From contig CAZCIX010000009.1 in NCBI GenBank assembly GCA_964498835.1, positions 1-56,093 of the forward strand: a DNA stretch of 56,093 bases, written 5' to 3'. The notes beneath the pieces are model-generated. The model saw nothing but the letters and a program-made list of their open reading frames with translations. It did not search any database and was not told the origin of the DNA. The translations under genes and the position numbers were made by a program. Source of the DNA: JAGKXB01 sp964498835. GTDB taxonomy: Bacteria; Pseudomonadota; Gammaproteobacteria; Burkholderiales; Burkholderiaceae_D. Positions 18,419 to 27,325 of this stretch are shown here, in pieces (the first letter of the stretch is position 1; each line of letters opens with the position of its first letter).

Positions 18419-20481
18419 TTAATAACCATGCCTTGCTTTTTTATTTGATTCATTTGATTCTTTTGGAAAAAGATATGTGCTTGTATTTTCAATCAGTTTC
18501 GCTACACCAGGAGAAATTGCCCTACTACGCATATTGGCTAGCATGTCGCGTATCCCATCCTTGGAAAGGGCGGTTCGCCCTTCTAGATTGTAGGAAGTCA
18601 TGCTGAGGATTGCTCTGGCAATCCATTCTCTTGCCCCATCACTGCTTGCTACATTGCCGATGTTAATCAGCATGCCGCTCATCGCAGCATTGGTGAGTGC
18701 GGTTTGCGCTTCTACACTGTAGCAAGTCATGTTGACGATTGCTCTAGCAATCAATTCTCTTGCCCCATCACTGCTTGCTGCATTACCCATGTGAATCAGC
18801 ATGTCCAAATTGTTGTCGGCAATGTTGAAGATTGCACTAGCAATCCATTCTCTTGCACTATCACTGGTTACTGCATTACCAATGTGAATCAGCATGTCAC
18901 GCGTAACATCGTTGCTGAAGACGGCTTGCCCTTCTGAATTGTAGAAAGTAATGTCGACAATTGCCCTGGCAATCCATTCTCTTGCCCCATCACTGCTTGC
19001 TGCAGTGCCGATGGNNNNNNNNNNNNNNNNNNNNNNNNNNNNNNNNNNNNNNNNNNNNNNNNNNNNNNNNNNNNNNNNNNNNNNNNNNNNNNNNNNNNNN
19101 NNNNNNNNNNNNNNATTGCCCTGGCAATCCATTCTCTTGCCCCATCACTGCTTGCTGCAGTGCCGATGGTAATCAGCATGTCGCGTATCCCATCATTGGA
19201 GAATACGGCTTGCCCTGCTGGAGTGGAAGAAGTCATCTTGATGATTGCCCTGGCAATCCATTCTCTTGCCTCATCACTGGTTGCCTCATTGCCGATCTTA
19301 ATCAACATGTCACGCGTAGCAGCGATGGTGAATACGGTTAGCTCTGCTAGATTGCTGTAAGCAATGTTGGAAATTGCCCTAGCAAGCGCTGCCCTTATCG
19401 GTTCAGAGGTGGGCAAATTACCCACATCAATCAATATCCCATACGCCTCAGTCATGATGCTCGGGCATTGAGTGGCTGATGGTCGTATTAGTAAGATAGG
19501 TGCAATTTTTTGATGGATCATTGCAATAATGCAAATTAAATTAGCGATTGCTTGCCGTGCCCCATCAAAATGCATTTGATTGCGATGATGAATGATCTGC
19601 TGCTCAATCACATTAATCACATTAATATCAATGCTATCCATGTTGAGACAAACAATTACATTGGCGATGTTTTTTAGTTCCCCACTGTGTGGCGCTTGCT
19701 TGGCCATGTTAATCAGCATGTCACGCACAGCAAGCGTAGCAAATAAATTTCCCGCTGCCGGGTTGTCCTTAATAAGCGCCTGGATGAATGGCACGACTCT
19801 TCCTCTTTGAGAATAAGACGTAGCGGCATTTCCAAAAGAAAGCAGCATGTTGTAAATGCTCCGATCATTGAATAAATTGATTGCGCCAGGATGGTGATTG
19901 ATCAACACAATCACACTCAAAGCCGATTGAAAGTCCACATCCGATTTGGCATGCAGTGCCATATGGACGTAAATGTCTCTGCAAGTCGCAAGGTTGTGCC
20001 ATTTTTGCTGCACTTCTTCACTCTGCGTACTCAGTGATTGTTGAGGTGATTGTTGAATTGCTCGTATTTCCCCTGGCTCCAAAGAGTTTGCATTCAGATA
20101 ACCATTGAGATGGTCAGCCGTGACAAACGGCGAAATAACAGGGAACACATCTTTTATTTCCAAATAATCAACAGCACAAAAAAGCAAAGACAGATGCTTT
20201 GGTGGAAGTGGAGTATGAATATCGACTGGTCGGCCAAGTGCCATATGGATGACTTTTTGGAAAATAGCGAAATTCGTATCGTTTGGTAAAGTGAAGCAAA
20301 AATCTTCACGACGCTCATGACCGCGTTCCCATTGCGTTTCAACAAACGTGCTTGTCTGCGCCAACTTTCTTGCCTCTGGCAGGGACAAAATGAGTTCTTC
20401 GTTTTGTGTTCCCTTTCGTACTTTTAAAGAGAATTGCGGTTGCTTCTGCAAAGGCGTTGCCTCGTAGAGTTGCCAAATCAA
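18419..20481 (-). CDS. BTB-like/ARM-repeat protein, interrupted by an assembly gap
   Basis: Minus-strand gene containing 100 Ns (19015-19114). Deleting one of two identical 55-bp flanks plus the Ns (155 bp) leaves a single 635-codon frame. N-terminal part (residues about 20-130) resembles a BTB/Skp1 fold: FCFTLPNDTNFAIFQKVIHMA, LPPKHLSLLFCAVDYLEIKDVF. Residues from about 330 onward are tandem 43-residue alpha-helical repeats of ARM type (RDMLIxIGNxASSDGAREWIARAI). One unit is shortened to 31 residues. No secretion signal is visible. The only standard start in frame is TTG at 20481. The frame stays open, without ATG/GTG/TTG, to a stop at 20719-20721 inside a palindromic repeat, and the intervening sequence looks coding. 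The true start may be lost or non-canonical. Function unknown; a eukaryote-like interaction protein is plausible. Confidence 0.7.
18580..19420 (-). repeat. Tandem 129-bp coding repeats (ARM units)
   Basis: The motif CCATTCTCTTGCCCCATCAC and close variants recur at 129-bp spacing on the plus strand, once at 93 bp. Each unit encodes 43 residues. Units nearest the gap are most alike, suggesting recent duplication or homogenisation. Confidence 0.85.
19015..19114. other. Assembly gap (100 N) inside the ARM-repeat gene
   Basis: Exactly 100 N. The 55 bp before it (18960-19014) and the 55 bp after it (19115-19169) are identical. Contig ends overlap by 55 bp and a fixed-length gap was inserted. Because the overlap lies in a 129-bp repeat unit, whole extra units may be missing. 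Confidence 0.9.
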
Positions 20482-20673
20482 CTCATCGATCCATCCCTCA
20501 TTTTGCTCACTTAGATCACTTGACCCACTTGACCCACTTGACTCACTTGGAGATAACTCGTAGACCGCCTTGCACAGTTTTAAATCAGCACGTTGCTCGG
20601 CAACTAAAATTTCGATTGGTGAGCAAGGAACGGTAATTGTTATTTCGGAAAATGCGACGCAGAAATAAAGGGT

Positions 20674-20760
20674 ACCTCGTCGCTCCCGCGGTTGTAGGCG
20701 GGAGCCTAGGACGTTGCTTTAAAGACGCTAGGTTCCCGCCTAAAGCCGCGGGAACGACGG
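20674..20760. repeat. Palindromic dispersed repeat (REP/MITE-like), copy 1
   Basis: Two arms of about 35 bp (around CGCTCCCGCGG...GGCGGGAGCCTAG and its complement CTAGGTTCCCGCC...CCGCGGGAACGACGG) face each other across a short centre. A related but diverged copy is at 34755-34855. The type matches the widespread proteobacterial CGTC-TTCCCGCG intergenic repeat. It sits between rlmJ and the ARM-repeat gene and supplies the last codons of the open frame upstream of the latter. Confidence 0.75.
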
Positions 20761-20768
20761 TACGACGG

Positions 20769-21692
20769 TTAACCCCGTTTTTTATTCCTGGCAATCGGAG
20801 TCGAGCCAGCACTACCACTCTCAATCGTAAAACCAGCCCCTTCATCCTGCCCCAAGGCGGAAACCAGATACGGCATCATTTCCTGCAAAATCGGTGCCAA
20901 AGTCCAGGGTGGATTGAGGATAAACATGCCGCTGCTATGCAAACCAAAACCATCGGGTGATGGCGTGCTTACCGACAAAGTCACACTCAACCAATCCTGC
21001 GCAGGTAGTTGTTTTAAATGTTCAGGAAGCTGACGCGATTCCGATCTTTGCAAAATCGGATACCACACAGCATAAGTACCCGTAGCAAAGCGCACCAACG
21101 CATCCGCCAGACAATCCCTCACACGACGATAATCGGTTTTATCCTCATAAGGAGGATCGATCAACACCAAACCACGACGCGATGGTGGTGGTAGCAAGGC
21201 TTTCAATCCCTGATAACCATCTCCTTTTTGGATCATGATGCGCGTGCCGCGCCCACTGGGTCGTATACCCTGAGCCGCAGCATGGGCAGCCAGTTTGCGG
21301 AAGTTCTCCTGCAAAATTTTGCTGTCGCTAGGATGCAATTCAAACAAACGCAAACGATCTTCCTCACGCATGACTTTGTCAGCGCAATAAGGCGATCCTG
21401 GGTAATAGCGCAACTTGCCGCTAGGGTTCAGCTCCTTAATCAATTGCACGTATTCCTGCAAGGAGGCAGGAAGATCCTTGCGAGTCCACAGGTGACTAAT
21501 ACCCGTTTCAAACTCAGCATTTTTGCTCGCATATCCGCCATCCAGCGCATACATACCAGCACCAGAATGCGTATCAACATAGGTATATGGCGTGTCTTTC
21601 TGGATGAAATATTTCAAAATCTGGATGAGAACAGCATGCTTCAATACATCCGCATGATTGCCTGCATGAAAGGCATGGCGATAACTCAACAT
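20769..21692 (-). CDS. rlmJ: 23S rRNA (adenine2030-N6)-methyltransferase
   Basis: 307 residues. Family hallmarks: start MLSYRHAFHAGNHADVLKHAVL, YVDTHSGAGMYALDGGYA, YPGSPYCADKVMREEDRL, and the N6-adenine methylase motif LVLIDPPYEDKTDY. It methylates A2030 of 23S rRNA. The C-terminal tail after NPPWTL and LVSALGQDEGAGF is longer than in E. coli (280 residues) and is basic and probably disordered. The end of the gene abuts the palindromic repeat. Confidence 0.93.
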   Translation of the reverse strand: MLSYRHAFHAGNHADVLKHAVLIQILKYFIQKDTPYTYVDTHSGAGMYALDGGYASKNAEFETGISHLWTRKDLPASLQEYVQLIKELNPSGKLRYYPGSPYCADKVMREEDRLRLFELHPSDSKILQENFRKLAAHAAAQGIRPSGRGTRIMIQKGDGYQGLKALLPPPSRRGLVLIDPPYEDKTDYRRVRDCLADALVRFATGTYAVWYPILQRSESRQLPEHLKQLPAQDWLSVTLSVSTPSPDGFGLHSSGMFILNPPWTLAPILQEMMPYLVSALGQDEGAGFTIESGSAGSTPIARNKKRG

Positions 21693-21739
21693 AAAGAGGG
21701 AATTTCCTAAAAAATCAATAAAGAATCAAATTAGCGATG

Positions 21740-23026
21740 CTAGGCGGCGGCTTGTACTTCAATGGATTTTTGAGCGCTTTTACTACCGGCCTTGACCGCT
21801 GTCGCGATCGCCAATATCTGGAACACGCCAATTCCAACAAACACCCAGGATGGATGATGATGATCCATCAAAGTACCGAAAAATAAAGGCGCACCAACCA
21901 AACCAAGGTCCAAGCCGGAATACACCACACCATACACACGTCCGGTAGCATTTTTAGGCGCAGCAACCCGCACCAGCAAATCGCGCGATGGCCCAGCCAC
22001 ACCCGCACCAAAGCCGATGCCAGCCATGAAGACGATTGCCATGACTGGAGACAACACTCCCGTGGCAACAATTAAAGCCAAGATGCCTGAGGTCACAAAT
22101 GCACAAGTAATCGTACGGTCTGGACGCGTGGATTTAGCGGCCAAAAATCCACCCCACACCATGCCACAAGCAGACGCCAGCATATAAGCGGTATACCCAG
22201 CGGTTGCCCATGCCAATGACATGCCATACAAACCTTGCAAGCTGGCAGTGGCAAAACTTTGCACGCCACCAACCGACATCGCGGTAATACAAAAAAACGC
22301 AAAGCACATCCACACTGCGGGCAAACGTATGAAATTAACTGCGCTATCGTCACCAACACTGCTACTAGCATCACTCTTTTTTTCATTAGAAGATAAGGAC
22401 GACGAAGCAAGCAATGCTGCCGCTGCCTCACCGCCGCCTCCCAATGTCTTACGTGACAAAGCGAACAAAATCAAAACGCTCAATGGCAACAAAGCCGCTG
22501 CCAGCAAGGCAGTTCGCCAGCTAAATGCAGTAGCGATGGTAGTCAAAAACACCGGTGCCGCCGCCCACCCCAAATTGCCTGAAATCCCATGTACAGAAAA
22601 TGCATGGCCCAATCTGGCAACGGACACCCGTTTATTAAGCAAGGTGTAATCAGAAGGATGAAATACGCAGTTACCCAAACCCGCCAACATCGAACTTGCC
22701 AACAAAACAGGATAACTGTGTGCGCTTGACAACAACAATGCCGCCACAGCCAAACACATCATGCCTGCGCACAACACAGCGCGCGGGCCGATTTTATCCA
22801 CCACAAACCCAGCGAATGCCTGGCCAAAGCCGGAAACGAAGAAAAACCCCGTCATCAGCAAACCCAGCTCAGCGTAAGACAAAGAAAACGCCACTTTCAA
22901 CCAAGGAAACAAAGGCGCCAAAATCAATTGGAAGAAATGCGACACGCCATGTGCCAAACCGACCAAGCCGATGACTTTGGCGTCTTGCCGGAAATTGGCT
23001 GTTGTTGCTGTATTGACTGCGCTCAT
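21740..23026 (-). CDS. Major-facilitator-superfamily transporter
   Basis: 428 residues with 12 predicted membrane spans. MFS signatures: VSGFGQAFAGFVVDKIGPRAVL between spans 2 and 3, and the related sequence in the C half. A hydrophilic Ser/Asp-rich central loop (about residues 195-225) separates the two six-helix bundles. It resembles fosmidomycin-resistance-like (Fsr) or sugar/organic-acid exporters, but no substrate can be assigned. Upstream of rlmJ and downstream of clpB on the same strand, 26 bp after the clpB stop. Confidence 0.85.
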   Translation of the reverse strand: MSAVNTATTANFRQDAKVIGLVGLAHGVSHFFQLILAPLFPWLKVAFSLSYAELGLLMTGFFFVSGFGQAFAGFVVDKIGPRAVLCAGMMCLAVAALLLSSAHSYPVLLASSMLAGLGNCVFHPSDYTLLNKRVSVARLGHAFSVHGISGNLGWAAAPVFLTTIATAFSWRTALLAAALLPLSVLILFALSRKTLGGGGEAAAALLASSSLSSNEKKSDASSSVGDDSAVNFIRLPAVWMCFAFFCITAMSVGGVQSFATASLQGLYGMSLAWATAGYTAYMLASACGMVWGGFLAAKSTRPDRTITCAFVTSGILALIVATGVLSPVMAIVFMAGIGFGAGVAGPSRDLLVRVAAPKNATGRVYGVVYSGLDLGLVGAPLFFGTLMDHHHPSWVFVGIGVFQILAIATAVKAGSKSAQKSIEVQAAA

Positions 23027-23052
23027 ATTTCTTCCTAATTTTTATTGATGAA

Positions 23053-25665
23053 TTACTCGCTTGACTCGCTTGGTTTTTCAAACACCAAATTCCCCTCTTT
23101 AACATGAATAGAAATAGTGTCTTTGGCACCAAAACGCCCTTCTAAAATCAATTTAGAAATAGGATTTTCTATCATTTGCTGTATGGCACGTTTTAAAGGT
23201 CTGGCACCGTACACAGGATCAAAACCGGCTTCTGCGATTTTTCGTAAAGCGACTTCGGAGATTTCCAGTCTCATCTCCATTCTTGCCAAACGTTGTTCCA
23301 AAATATGCAATTGAACTTTGGCAATCGCCCCAATATTCTTTTCATCCAAAGCATGAAACACCACGATTTCATCAATCCGGTTGATGAATTCTGGGCGGAA
23401 ATGTTCTTTTACTTCCTCCATCACCGCTGCTTTCATTGCCGCCGAATCATGTGATGCATGTGCTGCCTGCATAGCCTGAATTTTGTGTGCGCCCAAATTG
23501 GATGTCATCACAATCACGGTATTTTTGAAATCCACCGTGCGCCCTTGCCCATCTGTCATGCGGCCATCATCCAATACTTGCAACAAAACGTTGAAGACAT
23601 CGTGATGTGCTTTTTCCACTTCATCCAGCAAAATCACGCTATACGGTTTGCGCCGAACGGCTTCCGTCAAATAACCGCCCTCATCATATCCTACATAGCC
23701 AGGAGGCGCTCCGATCAAACGCGCGACGGAATGCTTTTCCATGAACTCGCTCATATCGATACGTATTAAGGATTCTTCGGTATCAAATAAGAATCCGGCC
23801 AAAGCTTTGCACAATTCCGTTTTGCCCACCCCAGTTGGGCCTAAAAACATGAACGAACCATAAGGGCGATTTTCATCGCCTAAACCAGCGCGGGAACGAC
23901 GAATTGCATCCGATACAGCGACGATAGCTTCATGTTGTCCCACCACACGTTGATGCAAAACATCTTCCATTTGCAATAACTTTTCACGTTCGCCTTGCAT
24001 CATGCGAGAAACAGGAATACCTGTTGCGCGCGACACCACTTCCGCGATTTCTTCTGCACCAACCTGAGTACGCAACAATTTAGCGTGTTCAGGTTTTTCT
24101 TCTGCAACGTTAGTATCAGCTTGCTTTAATTGCGCTTCCAGCTCGGGCAATTTTCCGTATTGCAACTCCGATACCTTTTGCCAATCACTCTGGCGCGTCG
24201 CTTCTTCCATTTGCTGCTTGATTTTTTCTATTTCCTGTTTGATGTGCGTGCTGCCTTGGACAAGGGCTTTTTCAGCTTTTAAGATTTCTTCAAAATCGTT
24301 GTATTCACGCTGCAACTTGAGGATTTCTTCTTCAATCAAGTTCAAACGCCGTTGTGACGCCTCATCTTTTTCTTTTTTCACCGCTTCACGTTCAATTTTT
24401 AATTGAATCAAACGGCGCTCCAATTTATCCATGACTTCGGGTTTAGAGTCGATTTCAATCTTGATTTTAGAAGCAGCTTCATCAATCAAATCAATCGCCT
24501 TGTCGGGCAAAAAGCGATCGGTGATATAGCGATGCGACAACTCTGCTGCGGCAATGATGGCGGCGTCGGTGATTTCCACCTTGTGATGCAATTCATACTT
24601 ATCCTGCAAACCACGCAAAATCGCCACCGTCGCTTCTACGCTGGGCTCATCTACCATGATGCGTTGGAAACGCCGCTCCAGCGCTGCGTCTTTTTCGATG
24701 TATTTGCGATATTCGTCCAGGGTCGTCGCACCAACGCAATGCAATTCACCACGCGCTAGCGCGGGTTTCAACATATTCCCGGCATCCATTGCACCATCTG
24801 CCTTGCCAGCACCGACCAGAGTATGCATTTCGTCAATAAAAACGATGGTTTGCCCTTCATCTTGCGCCAATTCTTTTAAGACAGATTTCAAGCGTTCTTC
24901 AAATTCACCACGAAATTTAGCACCCGCTACCAACGCTGCCATGTCTAGTGATAAGACACGCTTGGATTTCAAACTTTCTGGCACTTCACCATTGACAATA
25001 CGCTGTGCCAAACCTTCCACAATCGCAGTTTTACCAACGCCAGGTTCGCCAATTAAAACGGGATTATTTTTGCTGCGACGTTGCAAGACCTGAATCGCAC
25101 GGCGGATTTCATCGTCACGTCCAATCACTGGATCTAATTTGCCCATGCGAGCACGTTCGGTTAAATCCAAAGTGTATTTTTTGAGGGCTTCACGCTGCCC
25201 TTCTGCTTCCTGCGAATTAACGTTACCACCACCACGTACAGCCAAAATAGCGGCTTCCAGTGATTTACGGCTCAAGCCATTTTCACGCGCCAACTTGCCT
25301 GCGTCCGATTTGTCGTCGCACATGCCCAGCAATACCATTTCGCTAGCAATAAATTGATCGTTGCGTTTTTGTGCTTCTTTGTCAGCCAAATTCAACAGGG
25401 ACAATAAGTCACGCCCAACTTGCACCTGACCACCATTTCCCGTCACCTTAGGTAAGCGCTCAAGCGCTGGTGTTAATGCAGCCGATAAGCCATTCACATT
25501 GACACCGGCTTTTTGCAAAATCGAACGACTGCTGCCATCTTCCTGCTTGAGTAAAGCCAGCAGCAAATGCACAGGCTCAATATATTGATGATCGTTTCCA
25601 ACCGCCAAACTTTGTGCATCTGCCAATGCCTCTTGTAATTTGGTAGTAAGTTTGTCTTGACGCAT
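23053..25665 (-). CDS. clpB: ATP-dependent disaggregase ClpB
   Basis: 870 residues, full length. Hsp100 that with DnaK rescues aggregated proteins after heat stress. Domains in order: N-terminal Clp repeats (residues 1-145), first AAA+ module with GEPGVGKTAIVEG and VFIDEMHTLVGAG, the ClpB-specific middle coiled coil (about residues 405-525, Glu/Lys/Gln-rich), second AAA+ module with GPTGVGKTELCKALA and VILLDEVEKAHHDVFN, and the C-terminal sensor region GARPLKRAIQQMIENPIS. No sigma-32 promoter was identified with confidence in the 57 bp before it. Confidence 0.97.
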   Translation of the reverse strand: MRQDKLTTKLQEALADAQSLAVGNDHQYIEPVHLLLALLKQEDGSSRSILQKAGVNVNGLSAALTPALERLPKVTGNGGQVQVGRDLLSLLNLADKEAQKRNDQFIASEMVLLGMCDDKSDAGKLARENGLSRKSLEAAILAVRGGGNVNSQEAEGQREALKKYTLDLTERARMGKLDPVIGRDDEIRRAIQVLQRRSKNNPVLIGEPGVGKTAIVEGLAQRIVNGEVPESLKSKRVLSLDMAALVAGAKFRGEFEERLKSVLKELAQDEGQTIVFIDEMHTLVGAGKADGAMDAGNMLKPALARGELHCVGATTLDEYRKYIEKDAALERRFQRIMVDEPSVEATVAILRGLQDKYELHHKVEITDAAIIAAAELSHRYITDRFLPDKAIDLIDEAASKIKIEIDSKPEVMDKLERRLIQLKIEREAVKKEKDEASQRRLNLIEEEILKLQREYNDFEEILKAEKALVQGSTHIKQEIEKIKQQMEEATRQSDWQKVSELQYGKLPELEAQLKQADTNVAEEKPEHAKLLRTQVGAEEIAEVVSRATGIPVSRMMQGEREKLLQMEDVLHQRVVGQHEAIVAVSDAIRRSRAGLGDENRPYGSFMFLGPTGVGKTELCKALAGFLFDTEESLIRIDMSEFMEKHSVARLIGAPPGYVGYDEGGYLTEAVRRKPYSVILLDEVEKAHHDVFNVLLQVLDDGRMTDGQGRTVDFKNTVIVMTSNLGAHKIQAMQAAHASHDSAAMKAAVMEEVKEHFRPEFINRIDEIVVFHALDEKNIGAIAKVQLHILEQRLARMEMRLEISEVALRKIAEAGFDPVYGARPLKRAIQQMIENPISKLILEGRFGAKDTISIHVKEGNLVFEKPSESSE

Positions 25666-25722
25666 GATGTACTCCAGAGTTGTTTAGTGATGACGAAATA
25701 AATTGGGACACACCAAGCCTTT

Positions 25723-26118
25723 TCAAGGCACACATGCTGTGATTTCAATCTCCACCCGCGCCAAATCCTCCATCAACGACACCACCTGCACCACTGTCAT
25801 CGCTGGAAAATGCATGCCCATGATCTCCCGATAGACTTTACCAATCTCTTTACGCGCCGCTAGGTATTCCTGTTTATCCACCACATACCAAGTCATCCGC
25901 ACAATATGCTCAGGATGCGCTTGAGCTTCAGCCAAGACCGTCGCCACATTTTGCAAAGCCTGCCGTACCTGGCCCGTAAAGTCGTTGGTTTGAAAACGCT
26001 CCTGAGCATCCCATCCAACCATACCGCTGACAAACACCATACGCCCTGAGTAAGTAGTAACAACACCATTGGAATAACCCTTAGGCTGCGGCCAGTTTTC
26101 TGGTTGCAAAATGTCCAT
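25723..26118 (-). CDS. RidA/YjgF-family enamine/imine deaminase
   Basis: 131 residues. RidA-fold protein: strand region GRMVFVSGMVGWDA, GQVRQALQNVATVLAEA, and the C-terminal FPAMTVVQVVSLMEDLARVEIEITACVP, in which the Arg before VEIE is the carboxylate-binding, catalytic Arg of the family. Hydrolyses reactive enamines/imines. It starts 3 nt after the acyl-CoA dehydrogenase stop, so it is part of the same operon. In the 2-aminobenzoyl-CoA route the dearomatised product is an enamine, which would give this protein a specific job (inference). Confidence 0.88.
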   Translation of the reverse strand: MDILQPENWPQPKGYSNGVVTTYSGRMVFVSGMVGWDAQERFQTNDFTGQVRQALQNVATVLAEAQAHPEHIVRMTWYVVDKQEYLAARKEIGKVYREIMGMHFPAMTVVQVVSLMEDLARVEIEITACVP

Positions 26119-26121
26119 GCA

Positions 26122-27315
26122 TTATTCCTTTTCTTTTTGGAGCAATCTTTCTCTTAATAATTCACGTGCAATGATTAATTGCTGCACTTCCGTCGCCCCC
26201 TCATAAATTCGTAGAGCGCGAATTTCACGATACAAGCATTCAACTGGCTGACCACTCACCAATCCCAGACCACCCATCATTTGCAATGCTGCATCAATCA
26301 CTTGCTGCGCTATTTCCGTCGCTGCCATCTTGGCCATAGCCGCTTCTTTGGTAATCGATTTTCCCTGATCCAACAACCAGGCGGCACGATACGTCAGCAA
26401 AGCAGCACTATCAATGCCCGTTGCCATATCGGCCAATTTGGCTTGCGTTAATTGAAAATCCGCCAAGGTGCGACCAAACATTTTCCGTGTTGCAACACGC
26501 GCCAAAGCTTCATCTAACGCACGCCGCGCAAATCCCAAAGCGGCAGCAGCGACGGAAATCCGAAACACATCCAGCGTCGCCATCGCGATCTTGAATCCCT
26601 CCCCCGCTTCGCCCAAACGCTGCGTTGACGACAAGTGGCAATTGCGCAAAGTGAGTCGCGCCAGCGGATGTGGCGCCATGACATTGATGCGTTCAGCAAT
26701 ACTCAAGCCCGGCGTATCCGCATCGACGATAAATGCAGAAATCCCCTTTGCGCCCGGCGCTTCTCCAGTACGAGCAAACAAGACATAAAAATCCGCTATC
26801 CCACCATTAGACACCCAAGTTTTTTCGCCATTTAAGATGTAATTATCCACCTCATCCTGCTGCGCCAAACATTGCAAAGCCGCCGCATCTGAACCAGCAT
26901 CCACTTCCGACAAGGCAAATGCCGCAATCGACTCACCTTTTGCCACAGCAGGCAGATAACGCTGTTTTTGCGTATCCGTACCAAACAAAGCAATTGCCCC
27001 CGATCCCAAACCTTGCATGGCGAAAGCAAACTCCGCCAACTCACAATGACGCGCCAAGGTTTCCCGAATCAAACAAAATGCGCGCATGTCCATGGCATCG
27101 TAACTGCCACCATAGGCAGTCCCCGCAACAGCATAGCGCAACCAACCAGCTTGCCCTAGTTGTTGCACCCATTGCTGGCAGGCTGTATCAACATCTTTTG
27201 CGTCGCTAACCTTCTGAACGTTATGTATCCAAGTATGAATACTTTGCTCTAAAACCTTGTGTTGTGGATTAAAAAATGGCCATTCCAAATAACTTTTATC
27301 ACTTTTATCTGACAT
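26122..27315 (-). CDS. Acyl-CoA dehydrogenase
   Basis: 397 residues from the ATG at 27315 (MSDKSDKSYLEWPFFNP). The longer frame to 27363 would run into the preceding gene, so the later start is preferred; AGG lies 9 nt before it. FAD-dependent acyl-CoA dehydrogenase signatures: FALSEVDAGSDAAAL, NYILNGEKTWVSNGGIADFYVLFAR, RKMFGRTLADFQLTQAKLADM and C-terminal IYEGATEVQQLIIARELL. The catalytic base in the IYEGATE segment (Glu) is present. Likely substrate is a cyclic CoA thioester in aromatic breakdown, judged by the neighbours. Between an enoyl-CoA hydratase and RidA. Confidence 0.9.
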   Translation of the reverse strand: MSDKSDKSYLEWPFFNPQHKVLEQSIHTWIHNVQKVSDAKDVDTACQQWVQQLGQAGWLRYAVAGTAYGGSYDAMDMRAFCLIRETLARHCELAEFAFAMQGLGSGAIALFGTDTQKQRYLPAVAKGESIAAFALSEVDAGSDAAALQCLAQQDEVDNYILNGEKTWVSNGGIADFYVLFARTGEAPGAKGISAFIVDADTPGLSIAERINVMAPHPLARLTLRNCHLSSTQRLGEAGEGFKIAMATLDVFRISVAAAALGFARRALDEALARVATRKMFGRTLADFQLTQAKLADMATGIDSAALLTYRAAWLLDQGKSITKEAAMAKMAATEIAQQVIDAALQMMGGLGLVSGQPVECLYREIRALRIYEGATEVQQLIIARELLRERLLQKEKE

Positions 27316-27325
27316 GATGTTTTGC

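Noticed and set aside
18419..19132. Two separate ARM-repeat genes on either side of the gap
   Set aside because: Both halves join in frame and in repeat phase when the 55-bp overlap is collapsed.
18580..19420. CRISPR-like array from regularly spaced repeats
   Set aside because: Repeat units are coding, 129 bp with no unique spacers, and encode ARM-type helices.
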